A stretch of 64,000 bases of DNA from Ashinkailepas kermadecensis (GCA_034440615.1 JAOTOM010004634.1:186001-250000), one strand, 5' to 3'; positions 39,191 to 51,850 are shown, counted from the first letter of the stretch. A program made the numbers and translations. The notes: a model not told the origin generated them from the letters alone.

Positions 39191-39537
39191 TCAGAGATAT
39201 CATCTGAACTTGGCGTCTTCCTGGCTAGATGATCGCATTATGGCAAAATATAATACTGTTTTGCAGTGTTGCACCCCCAGGGACAGATCCAGGGGACACA
39301 AATTGGCAATCCCCCACCCCATCCCACCACAAAGTGGCTTATTTTTGCCCTATGTTTGCACTAATATAGTATTTTCTCGAACTTGAAGAACATTTTATGA
39401 TATAAATATTGTTGTAAACAGACCCGACGTATGCTAACTCTTCACATCTGATGAGCTTTTCTTAATCGGAGATTGATCCACGCCAGCCTAGGGCGAAGTG
39501 TTAGGATATGTTGTATGGATTATCTTAGCACCCGCAT

Positions 39538-39720
39538 AGGCTTCCGGCTAGCTAAACCTCACCGTGGTCTACAGAGTACCGCCCACTTCCGGCCAGCTAA
39601 ACCTCACCGTGGTCTACAGAGTACCGCCCACTTCCGGCTAGCTAAACCTCGCCGTGGTCTACAGAGTACCGCCCACTTCCGGCTAGCTAAACCTCACCGT
39701 GGTCTACAGAGTACCGCCCA
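39538..39720. repeat. 45-bp tandem repeat, four copies
   Basis: Units cttccggctagctaaacctc plus accgtggtctacagagtaccgccca, nearly identical. Confidence 0.95.
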
Positions 39721-39879
39721 CAAACGAGTCTTCTCTGTCCAATCGACATGCAGCTTGGTGAGGTGCAGCACAAGGGCACAAGAAATGCGGCGAGTCCCGT
39801 TGCCTGTCGGCTCTTTCCATGCTAAGATCACAGCGTCGTGATTGAGCTTCTCTGCGAGGGGGTGGGCTGTGCCCCCTCC

Positions 39880-40330
39880 CACCGCTCTGATGCCACTCCC
39901 ACGGCATGGAGCGTAATCATCGACGTCAAGGACAGCACCTTCATCACCAGCGTCCACCACAAACCAACGGACTTAGGGGAATGCCCCAATGGACCAGTGA
40001 CTGCTGCTCTGATCGGTACAAGGACAGTGTTATCAAATCATGCATACACCGTGCACTCAAACATACCTCCACGTGGCATAATATACACCACCACCTAACA
40101 CAAGTAAAATAAACACTTGCAAATAACAACTGCACGACATCACGCAGAGACCAGCTGATATCGTTTGCCATCACACAGCACCTCGGCACAAAGCAAACCA
40201 ACACAAGAGCGGTCACAACCACCACATGTACTACAGAAACACAATGACGCCAGGATACAAACAAGATGAAACGACACTCAAAAACTTTTTTTCTGGGGAA
40301 CTGCAAAACCACACAACCAGCAGACAAAAT
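39880..40330 (+). pseudogene. Probable Penelope-like reverse transcriptase remnant
   Basis: Plus-strand pieces in shifting frames: VKDSTFITSVHHKPTDLGEC, DRYKDSVIKSCIHRALKHTS, HHHLTQVKQTLANNNC. The order and motifs (SVxHKPT ... YKxxVIKxxIHRALK) resemble the thumb region of Penelope-like elements. Frameshifts and stops show decay. A different retroelement class cannot be excluded without a search. Confidence 0.5.
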
Positions 40331-40584
40331 CAAGCTGAATATACACTACAGCAGCCAAACTCCAGCATCACCACTGATTACAAATAATAACGCACATGGC
40401 ACATCGCCACTCAAACAAACTGTCAATACACCTTAGGAGAGTGCACACTCCTACCTCACAGTGGATAGATAGGGGACGCAACCACTACACTCACAATCAT
40501 AGGTGTTGCTCTACGATGATTATTGGGAGGGTGTCGGGAGTGCTACAGGATTGATGTATGTATGTACAAGGTGTGGCTGTTTAA

Positions 40585-41034
40585 CACGCGCACTGGAGGG
40601 AGGCGGAATCCGCCCACCTCTCAGTTTTTTTAACGTTAACTCATAAACGGGCGGCGATGTTGTATATATACAATCTTGTGACTTTGTTCTTTTTAAATCA
40701 ATAAGCGCATCATATGCAACGAAAATCGAAATACATTAGTAAATATAGGAATTGCGGGGTGCCAAATCGACCGACCGGGCGGGGGCCGGCAAGCGTTCCA
40801 GGTCACGAAGGCTTCGTCGGTGCTGTAGAGGCAGCCGATCACCTCATTTGACCTTAAAGGCCGAGGGTCATGAAACTTGCAGTGAAGCGAGTTTACTACA
40901 TCCGTAGTCTACCCTCCAAATTTTGTGCTTATATCTTCAGTAGTTTCCGAAATATAAGGGACAGGGGCCGAATCCCCCCCCCCCCCCCCCCCCCCTACTG
41001 TGCGCGGTATGTGAGAGGCCCTCCAGCGCGCGTG
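40585..41034. mobile_element. ~450-bp TIR element (TTAA type), copy 3, best preserved
   Basis: Flanked by TTAA on both sides (40581-40584, 41035-41038). Inverted ends: cacgcgcactggaggg left, ccctccagcgcgcgtg right. Internal segment agtttccgaaatataaggg and a 20-base C-run (40976-40995). TTAA target sites suggest a piggyBac-type mobiliser; no transposase is present. Confidence 0.85.
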
Positions 41035-41255
41035 TTAATCGACCCTGTCCTCAATTATGTTTGTATGCTGGCTGCTTCATCTGCTGATAGGACAAATTTG
41101 CAATTGATCTGATGCTCAAGATAAATATAAAAACACAACCAAACGTCTAGAAGACCAGGATACCACTGAAGGGAATGGAAAATTGTCCGACTCCATTGAA
41201 AGTCCGTCAAAAGACCAGCGAATGGTATTGACAACGGGGGACATGACAAATGACA

Positions 41256-41284
41256 ACGGGGGTGTGACCATATCACACCCCCGT
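41256..41284. other. 12-bp perfect hairpin
   Basis: acgggggtgtga and tcacacccccgt around a 5-base loop (ccata). Could form a stem in RNA or DNA; no known role. Confidence 0.7.
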
Positions 41285-42284
41285 AGCCGACCATATTGCA
41301 CCCCTGCAACCTCAACCACGCGGCCAGTACCAGTGCCCTAATACTAAGGGCATGCACGTTTTTGAATGAAGCAGCCGTCGTGAGCGATGTAAAATGGATC
41401 TCGATCCATGTCTCGTAGCGTTTCTAAACTCAAGTAGCAGAGCAAATGTTGTCGATATTGAATTGGGCCTCTCGTCACCAACGTCAAACGAAAACCTTGC
41501 AGATGCCCACTTGTTGCCTGTATTAGCAATACGCACATCACTACGTGGACTATCAATGTTGAAGTCGTATTGAGGGTGTGAGACTTCACAACTGTCTAGG
41601 AATAGAAGCAGGTACACATGGACAGGGAAAAGCAATGCTTGGAACAATGCCTGGCCACATCCAAGCAAGCGTGGTTTCTGCGAACGAGAAGGACGGAATA
41701 CCAGCAGGTAAGTACAGCACGGCATCAGATGTGCAGCACTCGCCGTCTGGCTGTCTGATTCGCTGATACCACGGAATTAAGGATTGATTTAATTGCTTTA
41801 ATTGTTTTAAGATTTGTTTTATCGTGTACTGAATGCACTGCATGTGTAATATTTTCCTGTTCTCTACCATCTTGCTCTACCTCTACCATCTTGCGCGCTC
41901 TCTGTAGTTCTTCTAAGAAGCATCCATTGCTGATGTTTCTCCGTTATTGATGTCCTATATGTCTTCTATGATAAAATTCGTATGCGTCGGCATTCCCCAA
42001 GTAGGTACGTGCCGAAATGGGCAAAGTTGTCGCGCAAATCACGGATAGTATAAAGTAAGGTATTTTATCACACATGTAGCCAAAGCTATATCGCCAAAGA
42101 ATTATTTCCCATTATGAAGATTGGGCATGTGGTAATGGGTCACACACCATGTAGGCCCGGGAAAAAGACGAGGATGTGCAAAAAAGGAATTTTCTAAACT
42201 CAACATCTTAAAGTCCGCGGCGCGGCGGTCTTGCCACCGCTGGGCCGCCTTCCTGAATCTGCCGAGGGCGGATTCAGGAACCTT

Positions 42285-42740
42285 TTGTGTCGATCGCTAC
42301 CCAGTTGCAGATATTATCACGGCTAAGACGCCCAGTTTCGTGGCCCTTATTGACGCCCTGAGGTGTAGGTTGGCGCAATCGCGAGAGGCCTCTCTGGAAG
42401 CCCTATTGCTCCGCCAGCAGCTCGGAGACCAGAAGCCGTTCCAGCTGCTCCTGCGGATGCACTGAACTGGGTACAGCAGGAGATGTTCCACACGTCCGTG
42501 AGCTGTTGAAGACTATTACTTCAATGGCTGCCGCAGGCGGCTTGGGCAGTATTATCGCTGCCGTCAGAGGAAGCTCCTCTGGGCCAACTGGCCATCACAG
42601 CTGACATATCCCTGGAAGCCTCCGATTCGGGCCTGGTGTCAGAAATGGCGGCAGGATACTCAGCAGCGCAGACGGTGCCAGTCGGCACAGTGTCTCCGGA
42701 CACCAGTACCCTGGGCACAATACAGGGTGCAGTCGCGACG
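42285..42740 (+). pseudogene. Ty3/Gypsy-like gag remnant
   Basis: Plus-strand pieces: PVADIITAKTPSFVALIDAL, RCRLAQSREASLEALLLRQQ, LGDQKPFQLLLRMH, then VPHVRELLKT and LLQWLPQAAWAVLSLPSEEA with LGQLAITAD. The order (LLRxM ... LFLQxLPxxVxxxL ... LxxLAxxAD) is that of Gypsy-type gag capsid regions. Frameshifts separate the pieces. No protease or polymerase nearby. Confidence 0.6.
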
Positions 42741-42834
42741 TGAACAATAGCGGTCAGTCGCATGGAAGCCGTCCTGAGTGACAGGTCACCAGAGTGAACT
42801 AGTGACGGCGGACGTCACTGGTTCCAGGGCCATT

Positions 42835-42985
42835 GGCGGGCCATCGATGGGGCCATCGGTGGCACCATCCGTGGGACCATCGTCGGGGCCATCCGTGGAA
42901 CCATCGACGGGGCTATCGGTGGAGTCATCGGCGGGACCATCGGTAGCACCATCGGCGGCACCATCGGCCGGGCCATCGGCGCTCC
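42835..42985. repeat. 15-bp minisatellite, about ten copies
   Basis: Unit gggaccatcggtggc with many substitutions (ggccatcgatgg, gtcatcggcg). Directly after the gag remnant and in an open frame with GPSVAPSVGPS-like peptides; may have grown from the element. Confidence 0.85.
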
Positions 42986-43284
42986 CCCTCCGATCGCAGC
43001 CCGCAGTCTTATGCATTTTGCTTAATTCCATCTTAATTTGGTATGGGGAGGGGGGGGGAAATTCATTATTGAAGGGGCAAAATTTAACATTGGGAGACGA
43101 GGGGACACTTGCCCCTCCAAAAGTATACAAAACAACACCCCTGCTCACAATGCACCTACAAAACAGCGGGCCACTCTCTCACATGCACAAACACCACAAC
43201 ACAGCACTAACAAGGAAATTACTAGTCGAGAACACCAAAATACTCGCAACCACCGACAACAAACGACGCCTTATTGCCTTAGAG

Positions 43285-43592
43285 CAGTGGTTCTAAAACT
43301 TTTTGATGTGGCGACCCCTGGAGCGTCGCGCCGCGACCCCACATTCTGTATTTTGTATTATAGTGTTCTGTATTTTGTTACTTGCGAAGCATCACTCATA
43401 AATTTACAGGTAGTGCATGAATTTATGGCGACAGCGCCATAAATTCATGCGGTATCAACAACAGCGCGGCGTTATCAGAGCGCAACGGACCAGATATGTC
43501 GGGTCAATTCACAGTCGATGATTGCTCGCGACCCCACCAGAAGGGCCCCGCGACCCCAACTGGGGTCGCGACCCCTAGTTTGAGAACCACTG
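43285..43592. mobile_element. hAT-type MITE, 308 bp, with perfect 8-bp target duplication
   Basis: Starts cagtggttctaaaacttttt and ends ctagtttgagaaccactg, the inverted ends typical of hAT elements. Flanked by ccttagag on both sides (43277-43284, 43593-43600). Subterminal gcgacccc motifs repeat near both ends. The centre is a perfect 16-bp stem with loop acag (43415-43450). No transposase: non-autonomous. Confidence 0.93.
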
Positions 43593-43930
43593 CCTTAGAG
43601 GCAATATACATCAGACACACCGATGCAGCCATTAACGAACAAGTCAACGAACAGGTTACATTTCGTGATGAAGCAATGCAAACGAAAAATTTCTGATTGT
43701 AAGATAGTTGGATGGTATCCGCTTGAAGAAATATTTCTTCCTCACAAAAATCTGAACATGTCGCTTGCTATGCATTGCACAAAATATACGATAATATTAT
43801 AATATATCATGCAACATATTACGCACGCCCAACAACTTGGGTTTCTCAATGAAACAGGTGTAATTTAATCAAGTAATTAATCGAGTTGTTAAACAATCTG
43901 AATTAAACAAACAAGTGCCGCCCCGGGATT

Positions 43931-44275
43931 TACCACCACGATAGCTCAATTGGTTTGATCGCTGGCCCGCACTGGTCTGCCCAGTCCTGGCGCAAGACTG
44001 GGTTCGATTCGCATCACGCGCTCGCATTTAGCCAGCGATCAAAGACCGCTGTTGGCTTGGAGGTCAGTTGGCAACTGGCCCGATGAAGTCGAGAACGAGC
44101 TACCGGGGTGGCCGTGACGGTGCATTGACGGCACAATAAACGTTCGGACAAATTCCTACCGTAGAACTTGCATTCATTGATCGGGTGGTGTGGTCCGCGC
44201 TCACGCAACAGGCTTTGCTTAACAATAGGATTCCAGAAAGCGACCCCAGCAAGAATTCAATCCAACTTCCTAAAA
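43931..44275 (+). mobile_element. tRNA-derived SINE, family B, copy 3 (plus orientation)
   Basis: Head cacgatagctcaattggttt, B box gggttcgattc, body gtcagttggcaactggcccg and gtgcattgacggcacaataa, tail ctcacgcaacaggctttgct and agcaagaattcaatcc. Only copy on the plus strand. Confidence 0.88.
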
Positions 44276-44660
44276 AGCTGGAAATTATATCAGCATTTAG
44301 GGCAAGAGAATGCTTCATTGACATCATAAACCTCACATTGTATTTCGCTACATCTTTGCAACCGAGGTCCTTCCAACCTTTCCATTTCATTCCTTTTCAT
44401 TCTGTGTTGCCGAAGTCCAAGATCCATAGCGATTAATTGTTGCTTGTCGACAGGAGTCCAGTGGTAGCCTGCTCACTGAACTACCAATGCTGTTAGGCCG
44501 ACTGAGGCATGCAAGGCGGTAACAGCGTAGACCCGTGTCTCTCACTTCACGGCGGCAGGGCAAATGGTCACGTGGCAACCCCACAAACGAATTCCTATGG
44601 TTGGGACACTGACCGATGGTCAGACTGGTAAACTGTCACGTAACGCCTAACTGTGAAGCA

Positions 44661-44706
44661 GCGACTCTACCACTGAGTGCTATGAAGCACTCAGTGGTAG
44701 AGTCGC
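44661..44706. other. Perfect 21-bp hairpin
   Basis: gcgactctaccactgagtgc-t and its exact reverse complement, separated by the 4-base loop atga. Confidence 0.95.
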
Positions 44707-44735
44707 CTACCAAGAGTGGGCGACTCTACCACAGA

Positions 44736-44775
44736 GTGAGATGTCTGCACTCTACCAAGAGTGCAGACATCTCAC
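44736..44775. other. Perfect 18-bp hairpin at the edge of the great array
   Basis: gtgagatgtctgcactct and its exact reverse complement around loop acca. The right arm ends in agacatctcac, which is also the core of the adjoining 30-bp repeat. Confidence 0.95.
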
Positions 44776-45045
44776 AGACCCCCGTCCTGGATCAGACATC
44801 TCACAGAGCCCCTCCCCCTCCGTCCTGGATCAGACATCTCATAGACTCCCCGTCCTGGATCAGACATCTCACAGACCTCCCCCCGTCCTGGATCAGACAT
44901 CTCACAGACCCCCCCCCGTCCTGAATCAGACATCTCACAGACCCCCCGTCCTGGATCAGACATCCATAGATCCACCGTCCTGGATCAGACACCTCATAGA
45001 CCCCCCCCCCCGTCCTGGAGGGGATACCTCATAGACCACGCCCTG
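44760..45045. repeat. ~30-bp minisatellite, about nine copies
   Basis: Unit cgtcctggatcagacatctc plus acagacccccc, with C-run length changes. Grades into the 28-bp array. Confidence 0.9.
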
Positions 45046-48000
45046 GAGGAGACACCTCACATAGCCCACCCTGGAGGAGACACCTCACATAGCCCACCCT
45101 GGAGGAGACACCTCACATAGCCCACACTGGAAGAGACACTTCATATAGCCCACCCTGGAGGAGACACCTCACATAGCCCACCCTGGAGGAGACACCTCAC
45201 ATAGCCCATCCTGGAGGAGACACCTCACATAGCCCATCCTGGAGGAGACACCTCAAATAGCCCACCCTGGAGGAGACACCTCACATAGCCCACCCTGGAG
45301 GAGACACCTCACATAGCCCACCCTGGAGGAGACACCTCACATAGCCCACCCTGGAGGAGACACCTCAAATAGCCCACCCTGGAGGAGACACCTCAAATAG
45401 CCCATCCTGGAGGAGACACTTCAAATAGCCCACCCTGGAGGAGACATCTCACATAGCCCACCCTGGAGGAGACACCTCACATAGCCCAACCTGGAGGAGA
45501 CACCTCAAATAGCCCACCCTGGAGGAGACACCTCACATACCCCACCCTGGAGGAGACACCTCACATAGCCTACCCTGGAGGAGACACCTCACATAGCCCA
45601 CCCTGAAGGAGACACCTCACACAGCCCACCCTGGAGGAGACACCTCACATAGCCCATTCTGGAAGAGACACTTCATATAGCGCACCCTGGGGAGACACCT
45701 CACATATCCCATCCTGGAAGAGACACTTCATATAGCCCACCCTGGGGAGACACCTCAAATATCCCATCCTGGATGAGACACCTCACATAGCCCACCCTGG
45801 AGGAGACACCTACATAGTCCACCCTGGAGGAGACACCTTACATAGCCCACCCTGGAGGAGACACCTCACATAGCCAGCCCTGGAGGAGACACCTCATATA
45901 GCCCACCCTGGAGGAGACACCTCATATAGCCCACCCTGGAGGAGACACCTCATATAGCCCACCCTGGGGGAAATACCTCACATAGCCCATCCTGGAGGAG
46001 ACACCTCATATAGCCCACCCTGGATGAGACACCTCACATAGCCCATCCTGGAAGAGACACTTCATATAGCCCACCCTGGGGAGACACCTCACATAGCCCA
46101 TCCTGGAGGAGACACTTCATGTAGCCCACCCTGAAGGAGACACCTCACATAGCCCACCCTGTAGGAGACACCTCACATAGCCCATCTTGGAAGAGACACA
46201 TCATATAGCCCGCCCTGGAGGAGACACCTCATATAGCCAACCCTGGAGGAGACACCTCGCATAGCCCACCCTGGAGGAGACACCTCACATAGCCCATTCT
46301 GGAAGAGACACTTCATATAGCGCACCATGGGGGAGACACCTCACATATCCCATCCTGGAAGAGACACTTCATATAGCCCACCCTGGGGAGACACCTCAAA
46401 TATCCCATCCTGGATGAGACACCTCACATAGCCCACCCTGGAGGAGACACCTCACATAGCCCACCCTGGAGGAGACACCTCATATAGCCCACCCTGGAGG
46501 AGACACCTCACATAGCCAGCCCTGGAGGAGACACCTCATATAGCCCACCCTGGAGGAGACACCTCATATAGCCCACCCTGGGGGAAACACCTCACATAGC
46601 CCATCCTGGAGGAGACACCTCATATAGCCCACCCTGGATGAGACACCTCACATAGCCCATCCTGGAAGAGACACCTCATATAGCCCACCCTGGAGGAGAC
46701 ACCTCACATAGCCCACCCTGGAGGAGACACCTCACATAGCCCACCCTGGAGGAGACACCTCACATAGCCCACACTGGAAGAGACACCTCATATAGCCCAC
46801 CCTGGAGGAGACACCTCACATAGCCCACCCTGGAGGAGACACCTCACATAGCCCATCCTGGATGAGACACCTCACATAGCCCATCCTGGAGGAGACACCT
46901 CAAATAGCCCACCCTGGAGGAGACACCTCACATAGCCCACCCCGGAGGAGACACCTCACATAGCCCACCCTGGAGGAGACACCTCACATAGCCCACCCTG
47001 GAGGAGACACCTCAAATAGCCCACCCTGGAGGAGACACCTCAAATAGCCCATCCTGGAGGAGACACTTCAAATAGCCCACCCTGGAGGAGACATCTCACA
47101 TAGCCCACCCTGGAGGAGACACCTCACATAGCCCACCCTGGAGGAGACACCTCAAATAGCCCACCCCGGAGGAGACACCTCACATACCCCACCCTGGAGG
47201 AGACACCTCACATAGCCTACCCTGGAGGAGACACCTCACATAGCCCACCCTGAAGGAGACACCTCACACAGCCCACCCTGGAGGAGACACCTCACATAGC
47301 CCATTCTGGAAGAGACACTTCATATAGCGCACCCTGGGGGAGACACCTCACATATCCCATCCTGGAAGAGACACTTCATATAGCCCACCCTGGGGAGACA
47401 CCTCAAATATCCCATACTGGATGAGACACCTCACATAGCCCACCCTGGAGGAGACACCTCACATAGCCCACCCTGGAGGAGACACCTCACATAGCCCACC
47501 CTGGAGGAGACACCTCACATAGCCAGCCCTGGAGGAGACACCTCACATAGCCCACCCTGGAGGAGACACCTCATATAGCCCACCCTGGAGGAGACACCTC
47601 ATATAGCCCACCCTGGGGGAAACACCTCACATAGCCCATCCTGGAGGAGACACCTCATATAGCCCACCCTGGATGAGACACCTCACATAGCCCATCCTGG
47701 AAGAGACACTTCATATAGCCCACCCTGGGGGAGACACCTCACATAGCCCATCCTGGAGGAGACACCTCACATAGCCCATTCTGGAAGAGACACTTCTATA
47801 GCGCACCCTGGGGAGACACCTCACATATCCCATCCTGGAAGAGACACTTCATATAGCCCACCCTGGGGAGACACCTCAAATATCCCATCCTGGATGAGAC
47901 ACCTCACATAGCCCACCCTGGAGGAGACACCTCACATAGCCCACCCTGGAGGAGACACCTCACATAGCCCACCCTGGAGGAGACACCTCACATAGCCAGC

Positions 48001-49090
48001 CCTGGAGGAGACACCTCATATAGCCCACCCTGGAGGAGACACCTCATATAGCCCACCCTGGAGGAGACACCTCATATAGCCCACCCTGGGGGAAACACCT
48101 CACATAGCCCATCCTGGAGGAGACACCTCATATAGCCCACCCTGGATGAGACACCTCACATATCCCATCCTGGAAGAGACACTTCATATAGCCCACCCTG
48201 GGGGAGACACCTCGCATAGCCCATCCTGGAGGAGACACTTCATGTAGCCCACCCTGAAGGAGACACCTCACATAGCCCACCCTGTAGGAGACACCTCACA
48301 TAGCCCATCTTGGAAGAGACACATCATATAGCCCGCCCTGGAGGAGACACCTCATATAGCCAACCCTGGAGGAGACACCTCGCATAGCCCACCCTGGAAG
48401 AGACACTTCATATAGCCCACCCTGGGGAGACACCTCAAATATCCCATCCTGGATGAGACACCTCACATAGCCCACCCTGGAGGAGACACCTCACATAGCC
48501 CACCCTGGAGGAGACACCTTACATAGCCCACCCTGGAGGAGACACCTCACATAGCCAGCCCTGGAGGAGACACCTCATATAGCCCACCCTGGAGGAGACA
48601 CCTCATATAGCCCACCCTGGGGGAAACACCTCACATAGCCCATCCTGGAGGAGACACCTCATATAGCCCACCCTGGATGAGACACCTCACATAGCCCATC
48701 CTGGAAGAGACACTTCATATAGCCCACCCTGGGGGAGACACCTCACATAGCCCATCCTGGAGGAGACACTTCATGTAGCCCACCCTGAAGGAGACACCTC
48801 ACATAGCCCACCCTGTAGGAGACACCTCACATAGCCCATCTTGGAAGAGACACATCATATAGCCCGCCCTGGAGGAGACACCTCATATAGCCAACCCTGG
48901 AGGAGACACCTCGCATAGCCCACCCTGGAGGAGACACCTCACATAGCCCATCCTGGAAGAGACACCTCATATAGCCAACCCTGGAGGAGACACCTCACAT
49001 AGCCCACCCTGGAGGAGACACATCACATAGCCCATCCTGGAAGAGACACCTGACGTATCTCCGTCCTCGAAAGAACACCTCACAGTCTCC
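45046..49090. repeat. 28-bp minisatellite, about 144 copies, with higher-order blocks
   Basis: Unit ctggaggagacacctcacat plus agcccacc. Distinct variants (gaagagacacttcatatagc, ggatgagac, caaatatccc, gggggaaac) recur in the same order. The marker cccattctggaagagacac starts near 45653, 46293, 47300 and 47775, showing large block duplications. Confidence 0.97.
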
Positions 49091-49104
49091 CACCCTAGTC
49101 CGGA

Positions 49105-51850
49105 CACCTCGCAGGCCGCCGCCCTGTATGTGGACGTGACATGCCCCAGACGTGCTGACCGCCGCCCTGTATGTGGACGTGACATGCCCCAGACGTGCTG
49201 ACCGCCGCCCTGTATGTGGACGTGACATGCCCCAGGTGTGCTGACCGCCGCCCTGTATGTGGACGTGACATGCCCCAGGTGTGCTGACCGCCGCCCTGTA
49301 TGTGGACGTGACATGCCCCAGGCGTGCTGACCGCCGCCCTGTATGTGGACGTGACATGCCCCAGGTGTGCTGACCGCCGCCCTGTATGTGGACGTGACAT
49401 GCCCCAGACGTGCTGACCGCCGCCCTGTATGTGGACGTGACATGCCCCAGACGTGCTGACCGCCGCCCTGTATGTGGACGTGACATGCCCCAGACGTGCT
49501 GACCGCCGCCCTGTATGTGGACGTGACATGCCCCAGGTGTGCTGACCGCCGCCCTGTATGTGGACGTGACATGCCCCAGACGTGCTGACCGCCGCCCTGT
49601 ATGTGGACGTGACATGCCCCAGGTGTGCTGACCGCCGCCCTGTATGTGGACGTGACATGCCCCAGGTGTGCTGACCGCCGCCCTGTATGTGGACGTGACA
49701 TGCCCCAGGTGTGCTGACCGCCGCCCTGTATGTGGACGTGACATGCCCCAGGTGTGCTGCCGCCGCTGTGTGGACGTGACATGCCCCAGACGTGCTGACC
49801 GCCGCCCTGTATGTGGACGTGACATGCCCCAGGTGTGCTGACCGCCGCCCTGTATGTGGACGTGACATGCCCCAGGTGTGCTGACCGCCGCCCTGTATGT
49901 GGACGTGACATGCCCCAGACGTGCTGACCGCCGCCCTGTATGTGGACGTGACATGCCCCAGGTGTGCTGACCGCCGCCCTGTATGTGGACGTGACATGCC
50001 CCAGGGACGTGCTGACCGCCGCCCTGTATGTGGACGTGACATGCCCCAGGTGTGCTGACCGCCGCCCTGTATGTGGACGTGACATGCCCCAGGTGTGCTG
50101 ACCGCCGCCCTGTATGTGGACGTGACATGCCCCAGACGTGCTGACCGCCGCCCTGTATGTGGACGTGACATGCCCCAGGTGTGCTGACCGCCGCCCTGTA
50201 TGTGGACGTGACATGCCCCAGGTGTGCTGACCGCCGCCCTGTATGTGGACGTGACATGCCCCAGGTGTGCTGACCGCCGCCCTGTATGTGGACGTGACAT
50301 GCCCCAGGTGTGCTGACCGCCGCCCTGTATGTGGACGTGACATGCCCCAGGTGTGCTGACCGCCGCCCTGTATGTGGACGTGACATGCCCCAGGTGTGCT
50401 GACCGCCGCCCTGTATGTGGACGTGACATGCCCCAGATGTGCTGACCGCCGCCCTGTATGTGGACGTGACATGCCCCAGTGTGCTGACCGCCGCCCTGTA
50501 TGTGGACGTGACATGCCCCAGGTGTGCTGACCGCCGCCCTGTATGTGGACGTGACATCCCCATGACGTGCTGACCGCCGCCCTGTATGTGGACGTGACAT
50601 GCCCCAGACGTGCTGACCGCCGCCCTGTATGTGGACGTGACATGCCCTAGGCGTGCTGATCGCCGCCCTGTATGTGGACGTGACATGCCCCAGACGTGCT
50701 GACCGCCGCCCTGTATGTGGACGTGACATGCCCCAGGCGTGCTGACCGCCGCCCTGTGTGTGGACGTGACATGCCCCAGGCGTGTGCTGACCGCCGCCCT
50801 GTATGTGGACGTGACATGCCCCAGGTGTGCTGACCGCCGCCCTGTATGTGGACGTGCTGACCGCCGCCCTGTATGTGGACGTGACATGCCCCAGACGTGC
50901 TGACCGCCGCCCTGTATGTGGACGTGACATGCCCCAGGCGTGCTGACCGCCGCCCTGTGTGTGGACGTGACATGCCCCAGGCGTGCTGACCGCCGCCCTG
51001 TATGTGGACGTGACATGCCCCAGGCGTGCTGACCGCCGCCCTGTATGTGGACGTGACATGCCCCAGGCGTGCTGACCGCCGCCCTGTATGTGCTGACGTG
51101 CTGACCGCCGCCCTGTGTGTGGACGTGACATGCCCCAGACGTGCTGACCGCCGCCCTGTATGTGGACGTGACATGCCCCAGGCGTGCTGACCGCCGCCCT
51201 GTATGTGGACGTGACATGCCCCAGGTGTGCTGACCGCCGCCCTGTATGTGGACGTGACATGCCCCAGACGTGCTGACCGCCGCCCTGTATGTGGACGTGA
51301 CATGCCCCAGGTGTGCTGACCGCCGCCCTGTATGTGGACGTGACATGCCCCAGGTGTGCTGACCGCCGCCCTGTATGTGGACGTGACATGCCCCAGGCGT
51401 GCTGACCGCCGCCCTGTATGTGGACGTGACATGCCCCAGACGTGCTGACCGCCGCCCTGTATGTGGACGTGACATGCCCCAGGCGTGCTGACCGCCGCCC
51501 TGTATGTGGACGTGACATGCCCCAGACGTGCTGACCGCCGCCCTGTATGTGGACGTGACATGCCCCAGGCGTGCTGACCGCCGCCCTGTATGTGGACGTG
51601 ACATGCCCCAGGCGTGCTGACCGCCGCCCTGTATGTGGACGTGACATGCCCCAGACGTGCTGACCGCCGCCCTGTATGTGGACGTGACATGCCCCAGACG
51701 TGCTGACCGCCGCCCTGTATGTGGACGTGACATGCCCCAGACGTGCTGACCGCCGCCCTGTATGTGGACGTGACATGCCCCAGGACGTGTGCTGACCGCC
51801 GCCCTGTATGTGGACGTGACATGCCCCAGACGTGCTGACCGCCGCCCTGG
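49105..51850. repeat. 43-bp minisatellite, about 64 copies
   Basis: Unit gaccgccgccctgtatgtgg plus acgtgacatgccccaggtgtgct. Variation is mostly at aggtgtg / agacgtg / aggcgtg. A few units are shortened (near 49760, 50840, 51090). The unit has no stop on the minus strand in any frame, which yields open frames up to about 1000 codons. Confidence 0.97.

Noticed and set aside
38555..39232. 225-codon plus-strand gene
   Set aside because: GC-rich sequence open in several frames on both strands; no family motif, more consistent with a CpG-rich control region.
41312..41725. 137-codon minus-strand gene
   Set aside because: No family recognised, no supporting splice or start signals; left unassigned.
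42778..43296. 172-codon plus-strand gene with GPSVAPS repeats
   Set aside because: Made of a decayed 15-bp minisatellite after a gag remnant and runs into the hAT element.
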